This document shows, piece after piece, positions 1 to 6,044 of a stretch of 7,167 nt of DNA. A program made the position numbers and the translations under genes. Where the stretch lies: assembly GCA_026983935.1 (NCBI GenBank), contig JALSTC010000773.1:1-7167 (forward strand), given 5' to 3'. Origin of the DNA: Ardenticatenia bacterium. Its GTDB lineage: Bacteria; Chloroflexota; Anaerolineae; Aggregatilineales; Ch27. Position 1 is the stretch's first letter. Every line of letters begins with the position of its first letter. The notes below the pieces were generated by a model that saw nothing but the letters and a program-made list of their open reading frames with translations, searched no databases and was not told where the DNA came from.

Positions 1-12
1 CGAGTGGGAGGC

Positions 13-1767
13 CTACCGCTTGCGTTTGAATCCCAGCACTTTGTACATCACATGGGGAACTGTATCGCCGCGGTAGGGGCGCTCGACCTGTTCAACTTCG
101 ACGCGATCCTTCACACGTTGATAGGTTGCTTCGGAGAGGACAATCTCGCCGTGTTCGGCGGCTTCCTGCAGCTTTTTGGCGTGGTCAATGGGGGTTCCCA
201 GCGCAGTGAATTCTTTACGGTCTTCGCTGCCCACGTTGCCCAGAACGGCATAGCCAGTATCAATCCCGATGCCATACCACAGCCTGTGCATGGGTGGCAG
301 CACTTCGTGAAGTGCACGTACATCATACATCATACTCATGGCAGCGCGCACGGCGCGCAGGACATGGTCGTCTTCTTGGGGGTTGAGCTGAGTGTTGTAC
401 AGGCCAACCACTGCATCCCCCATGTATTTGTCCACGATTCCCTCGTACAGATGGATCGCGTCGCTGCCGACCGTCAGATAGCGATTGATGATGGCCATGA
501 GTTCTTCAGGTGATAGCTGTTCGGAGAAGCTGGTAAATCCACGCACGTCGGCAAACACGACGCTGATTTCGCGCTCTTCCCCCCCCAATTCGATTGTATC
601 AATTGCCCGAATGTTCTCGACCATCGCAGGCGGGAGATATCGGCGGACTTCGGCCAGTGTTGCCTCGCGTTTGCGAACCTCGGTCAGGTCGTCCACCAGA
701 ATTGTCAGGCCCAGCGTCGTTTCTTCGTGGGCCTTCAGCGGACTCAAGCGCATATCCAGAATCACGTCCCCTCGTGTGGGCAGCGATGGCTGAAGCTCCA
801 GGCTTTCCCGGATGTCTGCATCCTGAACGCGCCGGGCTGCCTCCAGAAAGGTTTGCCCCAGTGGTGGCAGGACTTCAGTCAGAGGACGATTGATGACGGT
901 AGATTCTGGTACATCAAAGATCTGTTCGGCGGCCTTATTGTAAATCAAGATATTGCCGTCAACATCTGTTGTGATGACGCCGCTGGTGATTGACGAAAAG
1001 ACTTTTTCCAGCAGGTCTTTGTTTTCAGTGACTTCTTGCAGCGTCTGCCGGACCTGTTCAAAGAGCCGGGCATTTTCAATAGCTACGGCAGCCTGATTGG
1101 CAAATGCATCCAGCAGAGTCAATTCTCGCTCCCCAAACAGGCCAGCACGGATGCGGTTATCCGCATAGACTACGCCGGTCACCTTGCTTTTCACTTTCAG
1201 CGGAACGCATAAGATGCTTCGTAGTGCATACGAAACGACACTTTCCTGATTGGCGAAGCGTGGGTCGCTCTGGGCGTTTGTGGTAACGACGGGTTGGCCT
1301 GTTTCCGCAACCTGATTGACGATGCTCCGGCTAACGATGAACGCCCCTTTTTCGATCGTTTCCTGATCCAGGTTGCGCGCAACGCGGAATACCATATCAC
1401 CGGTTGCTGGCTCACGCAGGACGATGTACCCGCGCTCGGCGCCGGTCAACCGGATGACCGTGTCCATGACCCTGTTGAGCACTTCGTCAAGACCCAGAGA
1501 GCTGTTGAGCAAGGCTGATGTATCGGCCAGGGCGTGGAGCTGATTCAACTCGATCTTCTGCGCACGCAGACGTTCAGCAAGGGTATCCAGGTCCGCACGC
1601 ACGCGTTGCAGTGTTTTGAGTGTGCCAGGGGGCAGGTTCATTCCGCGTTTTTGCAGTAGCTCGCGTTGCGTGCGGAGCTGCTGTTCCATCTCGCCGATAA
1701 GTGCGCTGACCTGCTCGGCGTCGTTGAGAGTCTTGCTGATCATAGGGTTGGTGCCAAGTGTTGACAT
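13..1767 (-). CDS. GAF-PAS-class III adenylate cyclase, C1-like subunit (both metal Asp kept, Asn/Arg lost)
   Basis: A predicted soluble, cytoplasmic 584-residue class III nucleotide cyclase. Domains in order: N-terminal coiled coil (about 15-80), GAF (about 83-240), PAS (about 250-365), a short linker helix containing RRYLPPAMVENI (375-386), and the cyclase catalytic domain (about 398-580). No signal peptide or membrane segment is seen. Both metal aspartates are present, D407 in FADVRGFT and D451 in DKYMGD. The purine-selecting pair K447/T521 points to ATP rather than GTP. The transition-state Asn is D528 (in GTPID) and the Arg is K532, so homodimer activity is doubtful. The start at 1767 is preferred: it lies 4 bases after the upstream paralogue's stop, with GAGGGT 12 bases ahead. 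The open frame runs 49 codons further, but those overlap the paralogue. M9 (1743) is an alternative with no ribosome site. It is second in the operon. Cyclase family is certain; activity is inferred. Confidence 0.93.
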   Translation of the reverse strand: MSTLGTNPMISKTLNDAEQVSALIGEMEQQLRTQRELLQKRGMNLPPGTLKTLQRVRADLDTLAERLRAQKIELNQLHALADTSALLNSSLGLDEVLNRVMDTVIRLTGAERGYIVLREPATGDMVFRVARNLDQETIEKGAFIVSRSIVNQVAETGQPVVTTNAQSDPRFANQESVVSYALRSILCVPLKVKSKVTGVVYADNRIRAGLFGERELTLLDAFANQAAVAIENARLFEQVRQTLQEVTENKDLLEKVFSSITSGVITTDVDGNILIYNKAAEQIFDVPESTVINRPLTEVLPPLGQTFLEAARRVQDADIRESLELQPSLPTRGDVILDMRLSPLKAHEETTLGLTILVDDLTEVRKREATLAEVRRYLPPAMVENIRAIDTIELGGEEREISVVFADVRGFTSFSEQLSPEELMAIINRYLTVGSDAIHLYEGIVDKYMGDAVVGLYNTQLNPQEDDHVLRAVRAAMSMMYDVRALHEVLPPMHRLWYGIGIDTGYAVLGNVGSEDRKEFTALGTPIDHAKKLQEAAEHGEIVLSEATYQRVKDRVEVEQVERPYRGDTVPHVMYKVLGFKRKR

Positions 1768-1771
1768 GGTG

Positions 1772-3541
1772 TTAGCCTGACCCTCGCTGTAGCTGATAGA
1801 TGCGCACGGGCTGTTTACGCCCGCGGATCTCAATTGGCCCGCGATCGATAACGGCGACATTGTTCGATGCCTGTAAGTGGCTTTTGCAGACTCTGAAGAT
1901 ATTGTGGCTGACAAGGATTTCCCCGCACTGCGCGAGATCGAGCAGGCGGTGTGTCAGGTTAACCGTATCTCCGATGGCAGTGAATTCCCTGCGATTGAGA
2001 CTGCCCACATTTCCCAATGTGGCGATCCCGCTGTGAATGCCAATACGGTAGTAGACGCTGTCCGCCGATCCCTCCTGTGTGCTGTACAGCTTTGTAAAGT
2101 TGTCGGCGATATCCAGGGCTGCCTGGACAGCATCCCAGGCATGTGTTTCACTGGGATTGAGCTGCGTGTTAAAGAGCGCCATGACCTCGGTGCCCATGTA
2201 TTTGTCAATCACGCCGCCATGGTGGTGCAGCAGGGCACTGGAGACGGCCAGATAGCGGTTGAGTGCGGCCATACGTTGCTTGGGAGACAGGTGTGCCGGA
2301 AATGTTTCCATCGGACGTACATCAATGTACAGCACAGTGATCTCCCGCCGCACACCACCAAGGCCAAGCTGGGCGATGCTCTGAATATTATCCACCATGG
2401 CCGGAGGCAGATAGCGCCGGACGACGTTCAATTGGGCTTCGCGCTGTCGTGCTTCCGTCAAATCATCAAGCACAATAGCCGCACCTTCGACCTCTCCTTC
2501 AACGCTGCGCAGGGGATTGACTTTCAGATTGAGTGTGCGCAGACCCCGGTTGCCGATCTCTGTCGTCAGTTCGACGGCAGCCTGCCTGTTTTCAGTTCGC
2601 ACGATCTCCAGGAGGCGCAGTATGCTGTCCGCGAGCGAGGGGAGAATATTGCTGATGATGTCGCCAACTGCTGTCCCGTCTGGCGGCAGACCCAGAATTT
2701 CCCTGGCAGCTTTGTTGTAGATCGTAATGCGATTCTCGCCATCAATAACGACAACCCCGCTGGCAATGGACGCGAAAACGTCATCCATCAACTCTTTGAT
2801 TTCCTGTATTTCGGCCAGCGTGGCGCGAATCTGGCGGAATAAACGTGCATTCTCTATGGCGACAGCAGCCTGATTAGCAAAGGCCACCAGCAGTTCAAGT
2901 TCGCTGTCGCCAAACAGTCCTGCCCGGATGCGGTTATCGGCGTAGATGACGCCGATAATATCTTCTTTGATTTTGAGCGGCACACAGAGGATGCTGCGCA
3001 GCGCAAAAGAGACAATGCTCTCCTGGCTGGAAAAGCGCGGGTCGCTTTGGGCGTTTGTCGTGACGATAGGCTCACCAGTTTCGGCAACCCGGTTAATGAC
3101 GCTGCGGCTGATGGTGAACGTGCTTTGCTCAATAGTTTCGCGGTCGATGTTGCGAGCGACACGGTATTCCATCTCGCCGGTGCGTTCGTTGCGCAGCATG
3201 AGATAGCCGCGCTCTGCGCCGGTCAGTGTGATGACCGTGTCCATAGCCTGGCTTAAGACCTCGTCGAGTTCCAGCGAACTGTTGATCAACGCTGTGGTGT
3301 CTGTCAGGGCGCGGAGTTGTTGAAGCTCTTCCTCTTCTTCTTTGAGATCGGAGACCAGCTTCTCCAGTTTGATATGTGCATCCTGCAGCCCGGTCAGGAC
3401 GCCAGAGGGCAGGGACATGCCGCGCCGGCGCAGTACTTCTCGCTGCGATCGCAGCACATTTTGCATATCGTTGATTATGCGGCTCAGGCGTTGTGCTTCC
3501 TCATGAGCCAGGAGAGGGCGGTTTTCCGCATCAGTCGTCAT
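1772..3541 (-). CDS. GAF-PAS-class III adenylate cyclase, C2-like subunit (second metal Asp lost)
   Basis: A 589-residue paralogue of the next gene downstream, with the same order: coiled coil (about 14-80), GAF (about 82-240), PAS (about 250-365), linker helix with RRYLPPAMVDNI (375-386), cyclase domain (about 398-583). Catalytic positions carry the same residue numbers as in the partner. K447, T521, N528 (in GDTVN) and R532 are all intact, and the first metal aspartate D407 is kept. The second metal aspartate is T451 (DKYMGTE, codon ACC), and the phosphate-binding GFT after D407 is PME. This resembles the mammalian C2 domain, where the equivalent Asp is Ser. Alone it should be inactive or very weak. 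The start at 3541 is the first ATG after an in-frame TAA; GAGGT sits 12 bases upstream. It is first in a two-gene operon, likely from the promoter at 3594-3622. The frame is unbroken, so it is not a pseudogene. Confidence 0.92.
   Translation of the reverse strand: MTTDAENRPLLAHEEAQRLSRIINDMQNVLRSQREVLRRRGMSLPSGVLTGLQDAHIKLEKLVSDLKEEEEELQQLRALTDTTALINSSLELDEVLSQAMDTVITLTGAERGYLMLRNERTGEMEYRVARNIDRETIEQSTFTISRSVINRVAETGEPIVTTNAQSDPRFSSQESIVSFALRSILCVPLKIKEDIIGVIYADNRIRAGLFGDSELELLVAFANQAAVAIENARLFRQIRATLAEIQEIKELMDDVFASIASGVVVIDGENRITIYNKAAREILGLPPDGTAVGDIISNILPSLADSILRLLEIVRTENRQAAVELTTEIGNRGLRTLNLKVNPLRSVEGEVEGAAIVLDDLTEARQREAQLNVVRRYLPPAMVDNIQSIAQLGLGGVRREITVLYIDVRPMETFPAHLSPKQRMAALNRYLAVSSALLHHHGGVIDKYMGTEVMALFNTQLNPSETHAWDAVQAALDIADNFTKLYSTQEGSADSVYYRIGIHSGIATLGNVGSLNRREFTAIGDTVNLTHRLLDLAQCGEILVSHNIFRVCKSHLQASNNVAVIDRGPIEIRGRKQPVRIYQLQRGSG
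1780..1785 (-). promoter_or_regulatory. Ribosome binding site that decides the start of the second cyclase
   Basis: GAGGGT on the minus strand lies inside the last codons of the upstream cyclase, 12 bases before the ATG at 1767. The spacing is long, as it also is for the first cyclase (GAGGT, 12 bases). It supports start 1767 over the in-frame ATGs at 1914 and 1743, and suggests coupled translation of the pair. Confidence 0.5.
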
Positions 3542-3593
3542 TTATCGGGATGTACCTCGCCTTAGGTCAGAGCCTGAAAACGTGCATGAAATT

Positions 3594-3622
3594 AGTATAC
3601 CCGTCGAGTTCGGCGATGCAAA
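3594..3622 (-). promoter_or_regulatory. Putative sigma-70 promoter of the cyclase operon
   Basis: On the minus strand TTTGCA (3617-3622, 4 of 6 consensus matches) and TATACT (3594-3599, 5 of 6) are separated by 17 bases. Transcription would begin near 3587, leaving a leader of about 46 bases before the ATG at 3541. The octamer TTCATGCA follows three bases after the -10. Confidence 0.5.
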
Positions 3623-3687
3623 CAAAATACCGGAACCGTCTGGCTTTCGCCCGGCTGGCAGTATATCGTACCATACCGCCGAAAGAG

Positions 3688-3715
3688 ATGTCACTCCGCA
3701 TTTGCGTGGTACAAT
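3688..3715 (+). promoter_or_regulatory. Putative promoter of the sigma-factor gene, extended -10
   Basis: ATGTCA (3688-3693, 4 of 6) and TACAAT (3710-3715, 5 of 6) are 16 bases apart, and TGG directly precedes the -10, giving an extended -10 element. Transcription would start near 3722, about 29 bases before the ATG at 3751. It diverges from the cyclase promoter. Confidence 0.5.
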
Positions 3716-3750
3716 TCATGCATGTTGAGGCGTTATTAAGGGTATACCTT

Positions 3751-4404
3751 ATGACCGAACGCACGAATGAGCAGTGGGTGGCCGATCTGACCGCAGACCA
3801 CACAGTAGAGCAGGCTGAAGCTCTGGAAGACCTTCGCCTGCGGCTGCAGCGCGGCATTTTCTACTACCTGAGGCGAGAGCGCAGCGATTTATCCAGTCGG
3901 TCGCATACCAATTTGCAGCAGATGGCTGAAGATTTCACACAGGAAGCAACGCTGCGCATAATCAAAAACATCCATTCATTTCGTGGGGACAGTCGGTTTA
4001 CCACGTGGGCAACAAAAGTGGCCGTGCGCGTGGCCATCAGCGAGCTGAGGCGCGCGCGTTACCGTGACTTCAGCCTGGAAGAAGTGACGGCTGACGGGGA
4101 GATGATGCCCGATCTGAATGTGCTTTTCCCAGCCGGGCAGCCCACTGGCCCGGAGCGCTCGGCGGAGCAGTCGGAAGTGCTGGAGAAGATACGGGCCGCG
4201 ATCCAGAATGCGCTGACCGAACGGCAGCGCACTGCGTTGGAAGCGGTGGGTTTGCGCGGCGTGCCATTGGAAATCGTGGCGGAGCAAATGAATACTAACC
4301 GTAACGCGCTCTATAAGCTGCTGCATGATGCCCGGGTGAAACTGCGTGCTGCGCTGGAGCAGGAGGGTATCAGCGTCAGCTACATACACGATCTTTTCAG
4401 GTAA
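3751..4404 (+). CDS. ECF-type RNA polymerase sigma factor
   Basis: A 217-residue sigma-70 family factor holding only regions 2 and 4, as in extracytoplasmic-function sigma factors. Region 2 spans about 25-106: AEDFTQEATLRI (59-70) fits the core-binding part, FRGDSRFTTWATKVA (77-91) the -10 melting part, and AISELRRARYRD (95-106) the -10 recognition helix. A linker of about 45 residues leads to region 4 (147-203), with LTERQRTALEA and a helix-turn-helix at about 170-192 for -35 recognition. The start at 3751 is chosen because AAGGG (3738-3742) precedes it by 8 bases and a promoter lies just upstream. The open frame begins at 3493, but that extension crosses the promoter region and antisense cyclase sequence. 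A zinc-finger protein follows 108 bases later and is the natural candidate anti-sigma factor. Its target promoters are unknown. Confidence 0.93.
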   Translation: MTERTNEQWVADLTADHTVEQAEALEDLRLRLQRGIFYYLRRERSDLSSRSHTNLQQMAEDFTQEATLRIIKNIHSFRGDSRFTTWATKVAVRVAISELRRARYRDFSLEEVTADGEMMPDLNVLFPAGQPTGPERSAEQSEVLEKIRAAIQNALTERQRTALEAVGLRGVPLEIVAEQMNTNRNALYKLLHDARVKLRAALEQEGISVSYIHDLFR

Positions 4405-4512
4405 ACGGCTGGGATTTCCGCTGCTCTGGACTGACAGGGGACTGGTTTTGGTAAGATCGGTTTCTATGGCTCCGTCCACATAATAATAATGTTCTCAGGG
4501 GGACGTTAGACT
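4405..4512. other. Gap between sigma-factor gene and zinc-finger gene
   Basis: These 108 bases hold no gene and no convincing terminator hairpin. CATAAT at 4479-4484 resembles a -10 box but has no matching -35 at 16 to 18 bases. The two genes may be cotranscribed. AGGGGG ends about 10 bases before the next ATG and serves as its ribosome site. Confidence 0.4.
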
Positions 4513-4782
4513 ATGGCGTTCAATCAACTTCTGGCAATGGTCGAGGCCATATTTTCCGCTCATGAAGAAGAGCTGGACTGTGAAGGCTGTGACCAGGAAA
4601 TGCCGCATCTGGTTGAGATTATCGAAGCTGGCGAAGACCCGACTTTGCTGCTGCCGGCCGTGCAAGAACACCTGAATCACTGCCGGGACTGCCGCGAGGA
4701 ATTTGAAGCGCTGTTGGTCATTGTACGCGCTGAGGATCAGGGGGTGCTCAATCAGAACGGCAATGGGACAGGTGGCAGTTAA
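4513..4782 (+). CDS. Small zinc-finger protein, putative soluble anti-sigma factor (zf-HC2/ZAS type)
   Basis: An 89-residue acidic protein with no membrane segment. The sequence HLNHCRDC gives H53-x3-C57-x2-C60, the signature of zinc-binding anti-sigma domains. It is followed by REEFEALL, the usual helix after that motif. C23 and C26 (in LDCEGCDQ) and H32 lie about 25 residues upstream and supply the missing ligand or ligands. The tail (75-89) is rich in Gly, Asn and Gln and probably disordered. Members of this family bind a cognate ECF sigma factor; in RsrA-like proteins oxidation of the cysteines releases the sigma. The position directly behind an ECF sigma gene supports that role. The start at 4513 follows an AGGGGG ribosome site. 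It could instead be a general zinc-finger protein of other function; no direct proof of sigma binding exists in the sequence. Confidence 0.78.
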   Translation: MAFNQLLAMVEAIFSAHEEELDCEGCDQEMPHLVEIIEAGEDPTLLLPAVQEHLNHCRDCREEFEALLVIVRAEDQGVLNQNGNGTGGS

Positions 4783-4829
4783 CACGGGCATCGAGCACGG
4801 TTTGTATGGTTTGGCCGCCAGCGCCCGTG
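4783..4829 (+). repeat. Inverted repeat directly after the zinc-finger gene
   Basis: CACGGGC (4783-4789) and GCCCGTG (4823-4829) are perfect reverse complements around a 33-base loop, beginning at the first base after the stop codon. No T-run follows, so it is not a typical intrinsic terminator. It could be a weak 3' end structure or chance. Confidence 0.25.
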
Positions 4830-4863
4830 AATTGACGTATTCGGCTGCCTTGCACAACATGTG

Positions 4864-4892
4864 TTGACAGAGCATACTCCGCAGGCGTTACT
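4864..4892 (+). promoter_or_regulatory. Possible trxB promoter (perfect -35, weak -10)
   Basis: TTGACA at 4864-4869 is a perfect -35 hexamer, but the hexamer 17 bases on is GTTACT, only 3 of 6. If real, transcription starts near 4899, shortly before the trxB ribosome site. A second near-match, TTGACG at 4832-4837, also lacks a good -10. Another sigma factor, including the one encoded upstream, could use this region. Confidence 0.25.
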
Positions 4893-4916
4893 TGTATGCG
4901 GGGTTGCTGTTTGTTT

Positions 4917-4921
4917 AGGAG
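4917..4921 (+). promoter_or_regulatory. Ribosome binding site that sets the trxB start
   Basis: AGGAG lies 11 bases before ATG 4933. The ATG at 4926 is in another frame. The longer open frame from 4861 would add 24 residues ahead of the FAD-binding strand, where thioredoxin reductases normally begin, so 4933 is preferred. Confidence 0.65.
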
Positions 4922-4932
4922 AGCGATGCAAA

Positions 4933-5859
4933 ATGGAGAAAGAGAAAGTAATCGTCATTGGTTCTGGCCCTGCTGGCCTGACTGCAGCACTTTACACCGG
5001 CCGTGCTGACCTGAATCCGCTGGTTATCGCTGGCGATTTGTTAGGGGGGCAAATTTCTCTTACCAACGAAGTGGAAAACTATCCTGGCTTCCCGGAGGGC
5101 CTGACTGGCCCGGAACTGGTGGAACTGATGCGCCAGCAGGCGGAGCGCTTCGGTGCTCGCATTGAATATGATATGGTGACAGAGGTGGATTTTACCCGCG
5201 GATCACCGTTCTATGTCAAGACGCACCAGAAGGAGTATGAAGCGGAGGCGGTGATCGTGGCCGTCGGTGCCAGCCCTCGCAAGCTTCACGTGCCGGGTGA
5301 GGATGAATTTGTCGGGCGTGGAGTGAGCTACTGTGGGACCTGTGATGGCTTCTTTTTCCGCGGGAAAGAGGTTGTAGTTGTTGGCGGCGGCGACAGCGCA
5401 CTGGAAGAGGGAATCTTCCTGACAAAATTTGCCACGAAAGTGACGATCATTCATCGTCGTGACCAGCTCCGGGCCGGTGCGGCGCTCCAGAAACGGGCTT
5501 ACAACAACGAGAAGATCGGCTTTGTCTGGGACACAGTGGTCGAGGCGATTGAAGGGGATGGCGTGGTGCAGCGCGTCCGGCTGCGGAATGTGAAGACGGA
5601 CGAGACCAGCATCATGCCGACCGACGGCGTGTTCATCTTTATCGGCCATGATCCTAACAATGCCCTTTTCAAGGGCCAGCTTGAGATGAATGACGCAGGT
5701 TATGTAGTAACTGACCGCGAAATGCGCACCAGTGCGGAAGGCGTCTTCGCAGCCGGGGAAATTCAAGATCACACGTTCCGCCAGATAGCGACTTCGGTGG
5801 GGCAGGGGTGTGCGGCTGCGATGATGTGTGAGCGCTGGCTTGCCGGACGCGAAGGGTGA
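4933..5859 (+). CDS. trxB: Thioredoxin reductase (NADPH, FAD-dependent)
   Basis: A 308-residue low-molecular-weight thioredoxin reductase, a cytoplasmic flavoenzyme that passes electrons from NADPH through FAD and a disulfide to thioredoxin. The FAD dinucleotide fold is at the N-terminus (VIVIGSGPAGLTAALY, 6-21). The redox-active C134-G-T-C137 sits in CGTCDG, and the NADPH fold has GGGDSA (151-156) with HRRD (174-177) for the 2'-phosphate. The C-terminal FAD motif reads FAAGEI (272-277), with Glu where most members have Asp, and ATSVGQG (286-292) in place of the commoner Ala-Gly-Asp-Gly form. Length is typical. These small changes do not argue against function, but a ferredoxin/flavodoxin-dependent relative cannot be wholly excluded; HRRD favours NADPH. 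It lies 150 bases behind the zinc-finger gene, which suggests but does not prove a shared redox response. Confidence 0.95.
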   Translation: MEKEKVIVIGSGPAGLTAALYTGRADLNPLVIAGDLLGGQISLTNEVENYPGFPEGLTGPELVELMRQQAERFGARIEYDMVTEVDFTRGSPFYVKTHQKEYEAEAVIVAVGASPRKLHVPGEDEFVGRGVSYCGTCDGFFFRGKEVVVVGGGDSALEEGIFLTKFATKVTIIHRRDQLRAGAALQKRAYNNEKIGFVWDTVVEAIEGDGVVQRVRLRNVKTDETSIMPTDGVFIFIGHDPNNALFKGQLEMNDAGYVVTDREMRTSAEGVFAAGEIQDHTFRQIATSVGQGCAAAMMCERWLAGREG

Positions 5860-5921
5860 GTGGCTCTCCCGACGTCTGCCCACTGTCCCGCTGGTGGTTG
5901 CCTGAAAAACGGTTTTTCCGG

Positions 5922-5954
5922 ACGCCCGACTCTGTTATGATACAGGTCGGGCGT
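5922..5954 (+). promoter_or_regulatory. Strong palindrome with a -10-like hexamer at its apex
   Basis: ACGCCCGAC (5922-5930) pairs perfectly with GTCGGGCGT (5946-5954). Inside, after one bulged T, CTGT (5932-5935) pairs with ACAG (5942-5945), leaving the six-base loop TATGAT. It begins 62 bases after the trxB stop. No T-run follows on either strand, so a classic terminator is doubtful. TATGAT preceded by TGT also reads as an extended -10, so the palindrome may be an operator over a promoter for the downstream polysaccharide genes. A second, A/T-rich inverted repeat (5904-5918) lies just upstream. Confidence 0.4.
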
Positions 5955-6013
5955 TGCCGTTATCTGTGCTGGCGGCTGCTGTGATAGTTTTCGCCGGATG
6001 GCGTAATGCCGGG

Positions 6014-6019
6014 TACAAT
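6014..6019 (+). promoter_or_regulatory. Possible proximal -10 element of the Wzz-type gene
   Basis: TACAAT matches 5 of 6 consensus bases and repeats the GGTACAAT seen at the sigma-factor promoter. The best -35 is weak (TTCGCC at 5990-5995, 18-base spacer). A start near 6026 would leave a leader of about 19 bases. Confidence 0.35.
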
Positions 6020-6030
6020 AGCGCCGCTTT

Positions 6031-6037
6031 GAGGAGG
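6031..6037 (+). promoter_or_regulatory. Strong ribosome binding site of the Wzz-type gene
   Basis: GAGGAGG, a near-perfect Shine-Dalgarno sequence, ends 7 bases before the ATG at 6045. It is the strongest in the window and fixes the start over the in-frame ATG three codons later. Confidence 0.8.
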
Positions 6038-6044
6038 AACCCCC

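Larger units (their letters stand above)
3583..3722. repeat. Inverted pair of TTCATGCA octamers at the two divergent promoters
   Basis: TTCATGCA occurs on the plus strand at 3715-3722, overlapping the last base of the -10 of the sigma-factor promoter. It occurs on the minus strand at 3583-3590, just past the -10 of the cyclase promoter. The two copies face outward and hold similar positions relative to each putative transcription start. They could be an operator or initiator element shared by both genes. A third copy near 6840 is inside the kinase coding sequence and is probably chance. Confidence 0.3.

Noticed and set aside
1768..1914. 49-codon N-terminal extension of the 13-1767 cyclase
   Set aside because: It overlaps the 3' end of the upstream paralogue in another frame, has no similarity to the paralogue's N-terminus, and a ribosome site supports 1767.
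1877..2842. Plus-strand open frame of 321 codons
   Set aside because: It is antisense to the PAS and cyclase domains of a clearly real gene, shows no domain, and has no ribosome site.
1772..3541. Calling the C2-like cyclase a decayed pseudogene
   Set aside because: The frame is intact over 589 codons, all other catalytic residues remain, and its losses are the exact complement of its neighbour's, which argues for specialisation.
3493..3750. 86-codon N-terminal extension of the sigma factor
   Set aside because: It would translate through the divergent promoter region and antisense cyclase sequence; the ATG at 3751 has a good ribosome site and gives the normal ECF length.
3976..4479. Minus-strand open frame of 167 codons opposite the sigma factor
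   Set aside because: It is a shadow of a well-supported sigma-factor gene with no motif of its own.
4405..4512. Promoter for the zinc-finger gene (CATAAT at 4479)
   Set aside because: No acceptable -35 lies at 16-18 bases, so it was left as a note in the gap entry.
5904..5918. A/T-rich inverted repeat as trxB terminator
   Set aside because: The arms GAAAAAC and GTTTTTC leave only one central base, the stem is weak, and no T-run follows the fold.
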